Positions 31,284-39,267 are shown, counted from the first letter of the stretch. The stretch: 41,763 bases of DNA from Phycisphaerales bacterium (GCA_029260475.1 JAJDDE010000167.1:1-41763), one strand, 5' to 3'. Numbers and translations are program-made. The notes: generated by a model from the letters alone, not told the origin.

Positions 31284-32366
31284 ATGCGAACCGCACGCGC
31301 CATCACCGTCTTCGCCGCCGCCCTGACCATGCTGGGCTCGTCCGCGATCGCGCAACGGGTCGAGGTCACGACGAACCTCGCCCCGACCGAGAACGGCTAC
31401 ATGGGTTCGGAGGGCGACGCCGAGTTGCGCGTCCGTGGCGGGCGAACAGACTTCAAGGTCGAGATCGAGGACGTCCCCGACGGGGAGTACTGGGTGTACG
31501 TCGATGGCGTGGTGCGCAGCAACATCGTGGTGGTGCTCGGCGAAGGCGAGATCGAGTTCGCCGACCCGCCCAGGCGAGGCAAGCTGGCGCTCGACTTCGA
31601 TCCCGACGGCGCGCTGGTCGAGATCGTCGAGGGCGAGTCGCGCATCCTCGCGGGACTCGCGGACTTCGTCGCCGATGCCTACCCCGCCTCGATGTTCCCG
31701 AAGCAGAACGTCAACCAGACGATGACCGTCGCCGACCCCGCGCAATCGTCACGCGCGAAGTGCAAGGTGAAGTTCAAGTCCAACACCAAGAAGGCGGAGC
31801 TGCGCATCGACGGCAGCAAGCTGCTCGACGGCACCTACACCCTGATCGTCGGGGGTGAAACGGTGGGCACGCTCGAGACCCGGCGCGGCAAGATCAAGCA
31901 GCGTTTCTCCACCAAAGCCAAGGGCAACGACCTCCCGCTCACGTTCGACCCCACCGGGAAGACGATCGACCTCATGCGCGAGGGCGTCATGGCCTTCACC
32001 ACCGGCCTCGACGCGCAATCCCTCGGCGGCGGCATCCTCCCGCTGGGCGAGATCGAGCGCGACCTCGTGAACACCGGCGTCGATTTCGACGCGTCGGGCG
32101 ACGTCAGGCTCCGGACCCGCCCTGATGAAACCGACTTCGACGTCGAGATCGAGGACGTGCCCGTCGGCGTCTACGACCTGCTGATCGACGGTTTCAAGAC
32201 GGGCGAGATCACCGTCGTCGTCGTGCCCGGCGGCACCGAGGGCGAGATCGAGTTCTCGACGAATTCCGACGACGCGGACGAGCTGCCACTGACCTTCGAG
32301 CCGCTCGGACGCACCATCCAGGTGTCACGCGAGGGTGTCGTGTACCTGTCGCTGGTGTTCGAGTAA
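31284..32366 (+). CDS. Secreted protein with three internal beta-rich repeats
   Basis: A 360-residue exported protein with a signal peptide (about 1-23, ending SSAIA). The mature part has three homologous repeats of about 75 residues (near 45-115, 155-235 and 275-350). Each has a VEIEDVPDG / LRIDGSKLLDG / VEIEDVPVG core, a GE(I/V)-type strand, and an LxFDPxG(K/R)T end. The repeats look like all-beta adhesive or structural modules. No anchor is visible. ATG at 31284 has AGGAG 7 nt upstream (31272-31276); the in-frame extension to 31227 lacks one. Function unknown. Confidence 0.78.
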   Translation: MRTARAITVFAAALTMLGSSAIAQRVEVTTNLAPTENGYMGSEGDAELRVRGGRTDFKVEIEDVPDGEYWVYVDGVVRSNIVVVLGEGEIEFADPPRRGKLALDFDPDGALVEIVEGESRILAGLADFVADAYPASMFPKQNVNQTMTVADPAQSSRAKCKVKFKSNTKKAELRIDGSKLLDGTYTLIVGGETVGTLETRRGKIKQRFSTKAKGNDLPLTFDPTGKTIDLMREGVMAFTTGLDAQSLGGGILPLGEIERDLVNTGVDFDASGDVRLRTRPDETDFDVEIEDVPVGVYDLLIDGFKTGEITVVVVPGGTEGEIEFSTNSDDADELPLTFEPLGRTIQVSREGVVYLSLVFE

Positions 32367-32378
32367 GCCGCCGGCGGG

Positions 32379-33386
32379 TTACTCGCCCTCGAGGTTCGTC
32401 TTCATCGCGTCGAGCACCTGGTCCCACGCCTGGTCGAAGTAGTCGTACGTCTCGTCCCAGTCGTCGCCCTCGCCGAAGCCGGCGTGCGACAGGGTGACGT
32501 TCGTGCGCCCGTCTCCGAGCTCTTCGATCTGCACCGCGACCCACGTGCGCCGCTCGCGCGTCGCCTGACCGGGCGGCGCGTTCCAGGTGAAGCAGATCAG
32601 GCGACCCGGGATGTAGCACAGCGTCTGACACCCGTTGGAGCCGATCTCGCCGTCCCACAACCACTCGAAACGCCCGCCGATCGCCTGATCGACCAGCGCC
32701 GCGGTGGGTGTCCCTTCGCGCCCCATCGCCTTGAGAAAACCGTCGCCCGTCGCCCAGGCGTCGTACACCCTCTGGGCGGGCGCCTCGATCTCGCGCGTCT
32801 TGGTGAACGAGCGCACATCCGGCCCGCTGGCGTCGAAAAGCGATGGGTCGATCGGCTTCGTCACAGCATCATTCTTCATGGGCTCCACCCTCTTCCATTC
32901 GGCGTGCAACGCTTCGAGCCACGGGCCATCGCCCCGCTTCATCTCCACGACCCACAGCATCGTGTCGTCCTCGGTCAGCGAGAGTTCCTCGCGGATCGAT
33001 GCGCCGTCCGTGTCGAATCCCGACGTCCACACGTCGCGTCCGTCGCGCACATCGGGTGTCCACGGCGCATCGGCGGCCCCGCCGGTGTGCTGGCGGCTGA
33101 AGGTGCGGTAGGTCGATTCCGCCGCGTCGTGGTACACCGTCGAGGTGTACCGCACGTACTCCGGCCCACCGTTGTCCGAGACGGTCGTTTTGATCTCCAT
33201 GAAGTGCCCGTTGAGCCCGGCGGTGTGGACCGCCGTCGCCTCCAACGTCGCGCCCCACGACCACGTGCCCTCCACCTGCCAGGTGCCGAGCATCCCGTTG
33301 AAACGCTCCATCGGGCCCACGAGCTGCGCGTGCGTGACCGATGCCAGTGAGAGCAGGGCCGCGATGATTGGGAAGAGCGAGCGCAT
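32379..33386 (-). CDS. Exported DUF1579-like plus SRPBCC (AHSA1-type) protein
   Basis: A 335-residue protein with a signal peptide (about 1-20, ending VTHA). Residues about 25-170 resemble DUF1579 (MERFNGMLGTWQVEGTWSWG, then EIKTTVSDNGGPEYVR). Residues about 190-330 form an SRPBCC/AHSA1 fold: FTKTREIEAPAQRVYDAWAT, then GGRFEWLWDGEI, GRLICFTWNAPP, TNVTLSHAGFG and a final helix DQAWDQVLDAMK. SRPBCC domains bind hydrophobic ligands; the fusion and its export are unusual, as AHSA1 proteins are normally cytosolic. ATG at 33386 with GGAGGT about 5 nt upstream. Confidence 0.8.
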   Translation of the reverse strand: MRSLFPIIAALLSLASVTHAQLVGPMERFNGMLGTWQVEGTWSWGATLEATAVHTAGLNGHFMEIKTTVSDNGGPEYVRYTSTVYHDAAESTYRTFSRQHTGGAADAPWTPDVRDGRDVWTSGFDTDGASIREELSLTEDDTMLWVVEMKRGDGPWLEALHAEWKRVEPMKNDAVTKPIDPSLFDASGPDVRSFTKTREIEAPAQRVYDAWATGDGFLKAMGREGTPTAALVDQAIGGRFEWLWDGEIGSNGCQTLCYIPGRLICFTWNAPPGQATRERRTWVAVQIEELGDGRTNVTLSHAGFGEGDDWDETYDYFDQAWDQVLDAMKTNLEGE

Positions 33387-33431
33387 GAAACACCTCCGGT
33401 TCAGGAGGTCGTCAGGCTACCAGCGATGCGG

Positions 33432-33455
33432 AAAAACCCCAAGAGGCTTCCAGGG
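33432..33455 (-). terminator. Possible terminator after nuoB
   Basis: On the minus strand a 7-bp imperfect stem (33449-33455 with 33438-33444, loop of four) is followed by GTTTTT (33432-33437). It begins 7 nt past the nuoB stop. Confidence 0.45.
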
Positions 33456-33461
33456 CACCCC

Positions 33462-34031
33462 TCAGTTCGTGCCGAGCGCCACGGGCACCGGCGTCCGAGC
33501 GGGCGCGCCCTGCGGCAGCGAAATCCCCAGCGGCACCCGCTTCCCGTCAGGGCCCTTGGGGGGCATGCCGTCCTCGTCAACGATCCGCTGGATCGCCATC
33601 ACGCCCTCGATCAGCTGCTCGGGGCGGGGCGGGCAGCCGGGGACGTACACGTCCACCGGCAGGAACTGATCGCAGCCCTGCACTACGGCGTAGGTGTCGA
33701 AGACCCCGCCCGTGGAGGCGCAGGCGCCCATCGAGATCACCCACTTGGGCTCGGCCATCTGCGCGTAGATACGCTGGAGCACCGGCATCGATTTGATGGC
33801 GATGCGCCCCGCCACGATGAGCAGGTCGCTCTGGCGCGGGCTGAACCGCATGACCTCGGCTCCGAAGCGGGCGAGGTCGTACCTGCTCGAAGCGGTGGCC
33901 ATGAGCTCGATGCCGCAGCAGGCGGTGGCGAAGGGCATGGGCCAGAGGCTGTTGCGCCGGGACCAGTTGATGACCCGCTGGAGCTGGGTCGTCATGAACC
34001 CATCGGCGGAGATGGCGGCTTCGATGCCCAT
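33462..34031 (-). CDS. nuoB: NADH-quinone oxidoreductase subunit B
   Basis: A 189-residue complex I subunit that carries the N2 [4Fe-4S] cluster, the last electron carrier before quinone. All four ligands are present: Cys38 and Cys39 (ATACCGIE), Cys104 (MGACAS) and Cys133 (VPGCPPRPE). [19 protein letters not shown] and [19 protein letters not shown] are typical. A Pro-rich tail of about 35 residues extends beyond the usual end. The gene is monocistronic here, with no nuoA, nuoC or nuoD beside it. ATG at 34031 with AGGAGG about 7 nt upstream. Confidence 0.95.
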   Translation of the reverse strand: MGIEAAISADGFMTTQLQRVINWSRRNSLWPMPFATACCGIELMATASSRYDLARFGAEVMRFSPRQSDLLIVAGRIAIKSMPVLQRIYAQMAEPKWVISMGACASTGGVFDTYAVVQGCDQFLPVDVYVPGCPPRPEQLIEGVMAIQRIVDEDGMPPKGPDGKRVPLGISLPQGAPARTPVPVALGTN

Positions 34032-34115
34032 GGGGGCGTCCTCCTGGGGGGCGTGGATCGTGAGCGGGAGAGTCTAGTCTGGGTTGGCGGTGCCATCCGA
34101 ACCCGATGCAGCCGC

Positions 34116-34121
34116 TAGGAT
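34116..34121 (+). promoter_or_regulatory. Possible -10 (TAGGAT) of tRNA-Ser
   Basis: GCTAGGATCG lies 44 nt before the first tRNA-Ser. The same GCTAGGATCG occurs at 37825-37834, 32 nt before the decayed tRNA copy. No -35 box at proper spacing is evident. Confidence 0.4.
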
Positions 34122-34164
34122 CGTCCCCTCGCGCCCGCGTCCGTTTGTGCGGATGGGGCGCACC

Positions 34165-34251
34165 GGAGCCGTGGCCGAGCGGTTGAAGGCACACGATTTG
34201 AAATCGTGCGGCCCCGAAAGGGGCTCGTGGGTTCGAATCCCACCGGCTCCG
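34165..34251 (+). tRNA. tRNA-Ser(UGA), copy 1
   Basis: 87 nt. Acceptor GGAGCCG (34165-34171) pairs fully with CGGCTCC (34244-34250). The anticodon stem CACGA/TCGTG encloses TTTGAAA, giving anticodon TGA (reads UCA). The long variable arm (GGCCCCGAAAGGGGC) is the class II mark of serine tRNA; the T-loop is TTCGAAT. CCA is not encoded. Confidence 0.95.
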
Positions 34252-34283
34252 CTTCACTCAGAGAACGGGTTAGGAACCGACCC

Positions 34284-34574
34284 ATGTCCATCGACGATTG
34301 GGAGCCAGATCCCGACTACGTACCCAAATCGTTCGTGCCAGCTGAGCGGTGTCAGCTCACGCTCTTTGCACACGCTTCGGATGCTGAGTACGACTCGCGT
34401 CTCATCGAGATCTACGCCGATGAGTACGAGGTCATCCGGGTGACATGCGAGCGATCAGAGGACCATCGACTCGTTGCGGAACTGCTTGACAAGGAGAGCG
34501 GTCGTGTCCACACGCGAATCCCGCTCGATATTCTCATGGGCTTGCTGAAGAGGGCTGAAAACCGTCTCGAGTGA
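34284..34574 (+). CDS. Small hypothetical protein between two tRNA-Ser genes
   Basis: A 96-residue acidic protein from the ATG at 34284 (AGGAA about 7 nt upstream). N-terminus WEPDPDYVPKSF, then strands (QLTLFAHASD, EYEVIRVTCE) and a C-terminal helix (LDILMGLLKRAENRLE). No known domain recognised. Codon use is AT-richer than neighbours, like the genes at 11692 and 15878. The frame is open upstream into the tRNA, but that part is not coding. Its position between two near-identical tRNAs suggests that it arrived or was trapped with the tRNA duplication. Confidence 0.65.
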   Translation: MSIDDWEPDPDYVPKSFVPAERCQLTLFAHASDAEYDSRLIEIYADEYEVIRVTCERSEDHRLVAELLDKESGRVHTRIPLDILMGLLKRAENRLE

Positions 34575-34598
34575 ACAGCGTTGGCTGCGCACATTACG

Positions 34599-34685
34599 GG
34601 TGCCGTGGCCGAGCGGTTGAAGGCACACGATTTGAAATCGTGCGGCCCCGAAAGGGGCTCGTGGGTTCGAATCCCACCGGCTCCG
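34599..34685 (+). tRNA. tRNA-Ser(UGA), copy 2
   Basis: 87 nt, identical to copy 1 except position 3 of the acceptor (T instead of A). This turns the 3-70 pair into a T-T mismatch. Anticodon TGA, variable arm and T-arm unchanged. A run of seven T (about 34687-34693) follows, which may terminate transcription. Confidence 0.88.
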
Positions 34686-34717
34686 CTTTTTTTCTTGCGT
34701 GTGGAAGGTCATTCTCG

Positions 34718-35860
34718 TTACGCACCTGATGATCGGGTCATGGGCTGTGGCGACCTGCCGAGGCAACTCGTTGCCAGATCGCGCCACGCCGCCCGGGTGC
34801 TCAGGCCGCGATGGTGGTAGAAGACAGTCTGGGCGAGGGCGCGCACCGGTCCGAGGCGGAGCATCGCGTCGATGAGCGCGTTCGGGGGGCGTCGGTCGAT
34901 CGCCCATCGCATCGCGTGCTTGAGGCCGAAGGGTTCGATCTGTCGTTTCAATGCGTGCACCGGATCGGGTCCGCCGTCCAGCACGTGGTCGGCCAGCGCC
35001 ACCCCAGCCAGCCGCCCGTACTGGAGCGCCGTGTGGATCCCGCCCGCGGTCAACGGGCTGACCATGCCGGCGGCATCGCCCACGAGCATCACGCACTCAC
35101 CGGCCATCGGGCGCACCAGCCCGCCTACGGGGATGAGGCCGCGGCGCCGGGAGACCTCGGTGGCCGCCGAGAGATCGAAGCGTTGCGCGAGCTTCTTGAG
35201 GAACCCATCGAGATCGGGCGCTCTGTCCGCAATTCGAGCGAGACCGACCTGCGTCTCGTGCACGCCCGGCACGACCCACGCGATGTACCCGGGCGCTAAC
35301 TCCGAATCGATGAAGACGTGCAGCGCATCAGCATCGATGCCGCGCACACCCTTGAGCTCGGCCTCGACACCGACGAGGAACTTCTGATTGGCGCCGAGGT
35401 TTGTCATCCTCGCGACCGCGGAGCGCGCGCCGTCCGCACCCAGGACCCACTTCGACGACAGGCCGGCGGGATCGAGATGCCAGCGATCGTTCGTTCGGTG
35501 CATCGCGTGGATGCGGCTGCCGAACCGAACGTCCGCGCCTTGCGCATTCGCTCGCTGGGCCAGCCACCGGAGCACGCCGGGCGTGTCGGTCGCCAGGAAG
35601 TAGTACCCGGGCGAGTGCAGATCGAACGAGCGGCCGTTGGGCGTGTAGAGGCGAACGCCCGCGATCTTACGAGTCAGACGGCGCGGCACGTCCCAGGCGT
35701 CGGCGACTTCCTTCACGAGGATCCCGGTGGTGTGCGGCGCGGCGCCGGGCTCGGGCTTGCGATCAAGCACGACCGTCCGGAGGCCACGAACCGATGCGGC
35801 CGCGGCGCAGGCCATGCCCGCAAACCCACCACCAACGACGACCAGGTCGGCTTGTTCCAT
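34718..35860 (-). CDS. Geranylgeranyl reductase family FAD-dependent oxidoreductase
   Basis: A 380-residue flavoprotein. FAD-binding start ADLVVVGGGFAGMACA (4-19), a central GADGARS motif (about 142-148) and the second FAD motif VMLVGDAAGMVSPLTAGGI (about 258-276). Family members reduce isoprenoid double bonds of lipids, chlorophyll or quinones, or hydroxylate aromatic substrates. The DGARS/GDAAG pattern with TAGGI favours the GGR branch, but the substrate cannot be fixed. A partly basic C-terminal helical region may contact membrane. ATG at 35860; TACCCA occurs 4 nt upstream on the minus strand, no Shine-Dalgarno. Confidence 0.85.
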   Translation of the reverse strand: MEQADLVVVGGGFAGMACAAAASVRGLRTVVLDRKPEPGAAPHTTGILVKEVADAWDVPRRLTRKIAGVRLYTPNGRSFDLHSPGYYFLATDTPGVLRWLAQRANAQGADVRFGSRIHAMHRTNDRWHLDPAGLSSKWVLGADGARSAVARMTNLGANQKFLVGVEAELKGVRGIDADALHVFIDSELAPGYIAWVVPGVHETQVGLARIADRAPDLDGFLKKLAQRFDLSAATEVSRRRGLIPVGGLVRPMAGECVMLVGDAAGMVSPLTAGGIHTALQYGRLAGVALADHVLDGGPDPVHALKRQIEPFGLKHAMRWAIDRRPPNALIDAMLRLGPVRALAQTVFYHHRGLSTRAAWRDLATSCLGRSPQPMTRSSGA

Positions 35861-35931
35861 GCCGTGGGTACGGATGGTTGTGTTTGGAAGTTCGATCCCG
35901 CGTGGGGGCGGGCGTTGGGCGTGGTTCGTGC

Positions 35932-36630
35932 TCAGCGACGACGGCGCAGCGTCAGCGCGCCCGCCAGCAGCGCGATTGTGGCGCCGCCCGGTGTCGGGAT
36001 CGCGTTGGCCCGGATCGCCCAGTTGCCGGTGATGGGGAAGACCGCGGCGTTGTTCGTCTCGCTCACGAAGCCGATGTCGAACGACAGGTCGTCGGTGTTT
36101 GTATTCGGGTAGTAGAAGAGCCAGGAATTGTCGCCCGATGTGTCGGAGTCGAGCGCCGCCGCCGCTTCCATGCCGGGGGCGGCACTTCGAACGAGGGCGG
36201 CGACGAAGAACCCCCCGTCGACGTCGATCGTCCCGCCCAGGTCGATGACGGTCCGCTCGAACGGCACCGCGCTGGGTGTCGCTTGAATCGTCGTCTGGAA
36301 GAGAGGGGCGCCCGAGATGTCGGTGGGGTCGAAGTCGTTGTTCGCGTCGTTGTAGATCAGGATTTCCACGTCGCGCGGCACGGACGAGAAGGAGCCGAAG
36401 TCGATCTCCACCGAAGTGAGCAGCGTGTTGTCCGGGTCGGCCTCGAAGTAGTTGCCCCAGAGGAAGTCGGTGTTCGGGAATTGTGAGAAGGATGAGGGCG
36501 GGCCGACGTTGACGTTGGCCGTTCCGTCGTCGTATGCGTACTGGAGCTGCGCCGATGCACCGGACGCGCAGGCGAGCGTGGCAATCATGATGGAGCAGTA
36601 AGCGCCGGTGTGGACGAGGTGATGCTTCAT
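35932..36630 (-). CDS. PEP-CTERM-like exported protein
   Basis: A 232-residue secreted protein: signal peptide (about 1-27, ending GASAQ), an acidic beta-rich mature domain with aromatic and Asn/Asp-rich loops (SSFSQFPNTDFLWGNYFEAD), and a C-terminal sorting signal of IPTPGGA, a short hydrophobic helix and RRRR. This tripartite tail is the planctomycete form of PEP-CTERM, cut and anchored by an exosortase; none is encoded in the window. The deacetylase at 1124 belongs to the kind of polysaccharide locus that accompanies such proteins. ATG at 36630 is chosen because the signal peptide begins there; the frame is open to 36921. Confidence 0.82.
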   Translation of the reverse strand: MKHHLVHTGAYCSIMIATLACASGASAQLQYAYDDGTANVNVGPPSSFSQFPNTDFLWGNYFEADPDNTLLTSVEIDFGSFSSVPRDVEILIYNDANNDFDPTDISGAPLFQTTIQATPSAVPFERTVIDLGGTIDVDGGFFVAALVRSAAPGMEAAAALDSDTSGDNSWLFYYPNTNTDDLSFDIGFVSETNNAAVFPITGNWAIRANAIPTPGGATIALLAGALTLRRRR

Positions 36631-37001
36631 GGGTGGTTCTCTTTCGGGATCATGAAATGAGCGGCGTTTCGCGTGCCGCGTCGCGCACGGGTGTACTGGC
36701 CTCATTGCGAGGAGGTGGCCCAGGTCCTGGAAAGGATGCGCGACCATCGGGTCGTGGGCAAGGCTGTCGCAGGAATCTGTGCCGATCTCGGATGCCCTGT
36801 GCATCCACCTGTAGAGGTACCTTAGACAAGCCGCTGCCTGCGCACCAGATCTATCACCTACCAGCGCTACGCGGCGGCCGGGTTCGTGCGCGATGAAGCG
36901 GGACACATCCTGTTTCATCAACCCAAAGAATCCGCCTCGCGAGCAACTTCGCCGTCAGCGACGCCTTGCGTGATCTGCCCCTGCGCCGAGCCGCGCTCGC
37001 G
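36631..37001. other. Intergenic region, 371 nt, no convincing gene
   Basis: Lies between two minus-strand genes. It holds the upstream region of the PEP-CTERM-like gene and a small perfect hairpin (CGACC-ATCG-GGTCG) near 36750. A plus-strand ORF around 36860-37110 contains a protein-like stretch (YQRYAAAGFVRDEAGHILF) that might be a gene relic, but no start, family or partner supports it. Confidence 0.4.
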
Positions 37002-37685
37002 TTACTTCCCGAGCCGAGCGAAGTACGTCCGCGCCCTATCTACTCCGCCCTCGCCGAACATCTCCACGTTGTCCGCCACGCCGTCCGTCGAGCCCTGCGA
37101 GCTGCGATAGCGCAAGCCCTTGATCGCGCCGCTCTCGTCGCGGGCCCAGCCCAGGAAGATAGTGCTGTGCCCGCTGCCGCTGTGGCGCCAGAGCTGCACG
37201 AAGTCGCCCGGGATTGCCTGGTCGTGCGTGACAGGGCCGCCGATGCCCAGGGTGCTCATCGCGAGGGCCATCTGCGTCTCGGCGGATGCGGGTGTGGAGC
37301 CGTACCACATGGTTTGCATCCTGCGGACGTCCGCCGGCGTGGCCTGCTCGAGCAGGCCCAATTCGTCGCAGGCGCGCATCGCGACCATAAAGGTGTAGCC
37401 GCAGCAGTAGGTGGTGCCGTCGTCGGTGGCTCGCAGGATCGTCTCGCCCTTGTGCGTGATGGTCTCGGAGACGCCGGTGGATTCCCAGACATAGCCGCCC
37501 CCGTCCTCGATCGCAAAGGCGTGGGCGAGCACGACGTCGTTGGCGTGGTGGACCGAAGCGGGGATCGCGCCGGTGCCGTTGGTGCCGCGGGGCGATGAGG
37601 CACACCCCGTCATCGCGACCACACCGAGCGCGCAGGCGAGAGTCCGAACCGCCGCCAGAACGCTCATCAACCGCCGCTTGGTCAT
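37002..37685 (-). CDS. Lipoprotein with NlpC/P60-like Cys-His arrangement
   Basis: A 227-residue lipoprotein: lipobox AMTGC with Cys28, then a mature domain resembling papain-like cell-wall peptidases. Candidate catalytic residues are Cys94 or Cys95 (TYCCGYTFMVAM, starting a helix) and His173 (SGSGHSTIFLGW), preceded by PGDFVQLWR, which is typical of the NlpC/P60 and CHAP folds. If so it would act on peptidoglycan or other peptides in the periplasm; identity is too weak for certainty. ATG at 37685 with GGAGGAG about 7 nt upstream. Confidence 0.7.
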   Translation of the reverse strand: MTKRRLMSVLAAVRTLACALGVVAMTGCASSPRGTNGTGAIPASVHHANDVVLAHAFAIEDGGGYVWESTGVSETITHKGETILRATDDGTTYCCGYTFMVAMRACDELGLLEQATPADVRRMQTMWYGSTPASAETQMALAMSTLGIGGPVTHDQAIPGDFVQLWRHSGSGHSTIFLGWARDESGAIKGLRYRSSQGSTDGVADNVEMFGEGGVDRARTYFARLGK

Positions 37686-37863
37686 CGTTGTTCTCCTCCA
37701 TCACGCGACACCCGCCGGCGCGCTCGTTCGGCGTGGTATCACAAGGGTACATCGACTTGGGAAGTCTCCTCGACGACGAGGCGTTGACGTGAACGAACCT
37801 CCACGCACCCCGCCGCTCTCCGAAGCTAGGATCGCCCCAGCGAGCGATCAAGAAGGGCCCGCG

Positions 37864-37950
37864 GCTGCCAAGGCCGATCGGTTGAGGGCGCACGACTAGA
37901 ATGTGTGAAGGCCCGAAAGGGGCTCGTGGGTTCGCATCCCACCGGCTCCG
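37864..37950 (+). pseudogene. Decayed tRNA-Ser copy
   Basis: 87 nt aligned end to end with tRNA-Ser(UGA). The 3' half from CCCGAAAGGGGCTCGTGGG is almost unchanged, while the 5' half has many changes. Acceptor GCTGCCA against CGGCTCC has three mismatches. The anticodon stem is broken (loop CTAGAAT, formally AGA). The T-loop reads TTCGCAT, losing the near-universal A58. It is probably not functional. The upstream GCTAGGATCG motif is also shared with copy 1. Confidence 0.8.
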
Positions 37951-37980
37951 CATTGTGATGTCTCAGACCAAGGAGTGCTC

Positions 37981-38688
37981 GTGCAGGACAGACCCCCCAC
38001 GATCGTTGCGATGGGCGGCGGCGGGTTCAGCATGGACAGCACGCCCCTGATGGATGACTTCGTGCTCTCCCTCACCGGCAAGAGCACGCCGCGCGTCTGT
38101 TTCCTCGCGACCGCCAGCGGCGACTCGTCCCGGTATTACCAGTACTTCTACGACGCGCTGACGTACCCGCGCGCGATCCCCAGCCACCTGCAGCTCTTCG
38201 TGCGACCGAGAGCCGGCGATCCGCGCGAGCACCTGCTGCAGCAGGACGTGATCTACGTCGGGGGCGGCAACACCGCCAACGCGCTGGCGATCTGGCGGCT
38301 GCACGGCATCGACGTCGCGCTGCGCGAGGCGTGGCGGGCGGGTGTCGTGCTCTGTGGCGTCAGCGCCGGAATGATCTGCTGGTTCGAGTCCAGCATCACC
38401 GATTCCTTCGGCACGCTCCAGCCCCTCCACGACGGACTCGGCTTCCTCCCCGGCAGCGCGTGCCCGCACTTCGACGGCGAGGGCGACAGGCGACCCACCT
38501 ACCACCGCGCGCTCGCCGAAGGGCTCGCGAACGGCATCGCGGCCGATGATGGCGCCGCCGCGGTCTTCCGTGGTACTGAACTCGTAGACGCCGTCGCCTC
38601 GCGTCCGGGCGCGAAGGTGTACCGCGTTCGCAGCGAGGCGGGCTCAGTCACCGAAGAGGTCGTGCCGACGCGGTATCTGGGCGACTGA
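37981..38688 (+). CDS. Peptidase S51 family protein (PepE-like)
   Basis: A 235-residue serine peptidase-type protein with the S51 (dipeptidase E/cyanophycinase) fold. Nucleophile elbow GVSAGM (Ser128); YVGGGNT (92-98), which helps form the oxyanion region; VAMGGGGFSM at the start; and a later HFDGEGDRR. PepE removes N-terminal Asp from dipeptides in the cytosol; this branch is close to PepE by length, without a signal peptide. The GTG at 37981 is chosen over GTG 37975 because AAGGAG (37970-37975) sits 5 nt before it. It starts 31 nt after the decayed tRNA. Confidence 0.85.
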   Translation: MQDRPPTIVAMGGGGFSMDSTPLMDDFVLSLTGKSTPRVCFLATASGDSSRYYQYFYDALTYPRAIPSHLQLFVRPRAGDPREHLLQQDVIYVGGGNTANALAIWRLHGIDVALREAWRAGVVLCGVSAGMICWFESSITDSFGTLQPLHDGLGFLPGSACPHFDGEGDRRPTYHRALAEGLANGIAADDGAAAVFRGTELVDAVASRPGAKVYRVRSEAGSVTEEVVPTRYLGD

Positions 38689-39036
38689 CGAGCGACGCTG
38701 TGCGCGCTGGACTTCCGACGCCTCGGCATCGCATGATCGACACCGATCGCCCGGGACCGGGTAGGGGATGACCGCATCGAGCACGCCTCCGATGCCACGA
38801 TTTCGCGCGTGCGTACACAGAAGCCCGTCAGGGTTCAGGCGAATCCCGGATTCTCGATGAATCGAACAGCGCGCAGCGGATCGCTCCTCTAGACCATTGG
38901 TGCGGACCGGATGCGACGTGCGTACGGCAGACAACGCCGCCGCCGCGTGTGAAACGAGTCCGCGCGTCCGGTTCGCAACCGGGCGTGCTTCATCCCCGAC
39001 CGGTGCCACTGTGCGCCTCTACGAAAGGACATCTTT
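38689..39036. other. Intergenic region, 348 nt, upstream of csbD-like gene
   Basis: No coding potential recognised. A perfect small hairpin CCGGTT-CGC-AACCGG (38969-38983, extendable with G-U pairs) lies about 50 nt before the CsbD start and may be part of its leader. No recognisable riboswitch. Confidence 0.4.
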
Positions 39037-39237
39037 ATGAACCGCGATCAACTGCAGGGCAACTGGAAGCAAATCAAAGGCAAGGCCAAGGAGCAATGGG
39101 GCAAGCTCACCGATGACGACCTCGACCAGATCGAGGGACGCGCCGAACAGCTCGCCGGCAAGATCCAAGAGCGTTACGGCAAGAGCCGCGAAGAGGCCGA
39201 GAAGGAAATCGACTCCTTCTGCTCTGCCTGCCACTGA
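39037..39237 (+). CDS. CsbD family stress-response protein
   Basis: A 66-residue acidic helical protein matching the CsbD family: MNRDQLQGNWKQIKGKAKEQ at the start, WGKLTDDDLDQIEGRAEQL in the middle and YGKSREEAEKEI near the end. CsbD proteins are abundant under general stress (sigma-B regulon in Bacillus), with unknown mechanism. Unlike most members this one ends FCSACH, adding two Cys and a His. ATG at 39037 with AAAGGA about 8 nt upstream. Monocistronic: a strong terminator lies 31 nt past the stop. Confidence 0.92.
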   Translation: MNRDQLQGNWKQIKGKAKEQWGKLTDDDLDQIEGRAEQLAGKIQERYGKSREEAEKEIDSFCSACH

Positions 39238-39267
39238 CACGCACACGAACACGCGTGACAGCAACTC

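Noticed and set aside
34165-34251. tRNA-Sec or tRNA-Leu
   Set aside because: A long variable arm is shared by these, but the acceptor stem is 7 bp and the loop TTTGAAA gives anticodon UGA, which is serine.
36860-37110. Plus-strand ORF with a protein-like stretch
   Set aside because: No start signal or recognised family; it runs antisense into the 37002-37685 lipoprotein gene. Mentioned only as a possible relic.
37864-37950. Functional tRNA-Ser with anticodon AGA
   Set aside because: Broken acceptor and anticodon stems and loss of A58 in the T-loop argue for a pseudogene.
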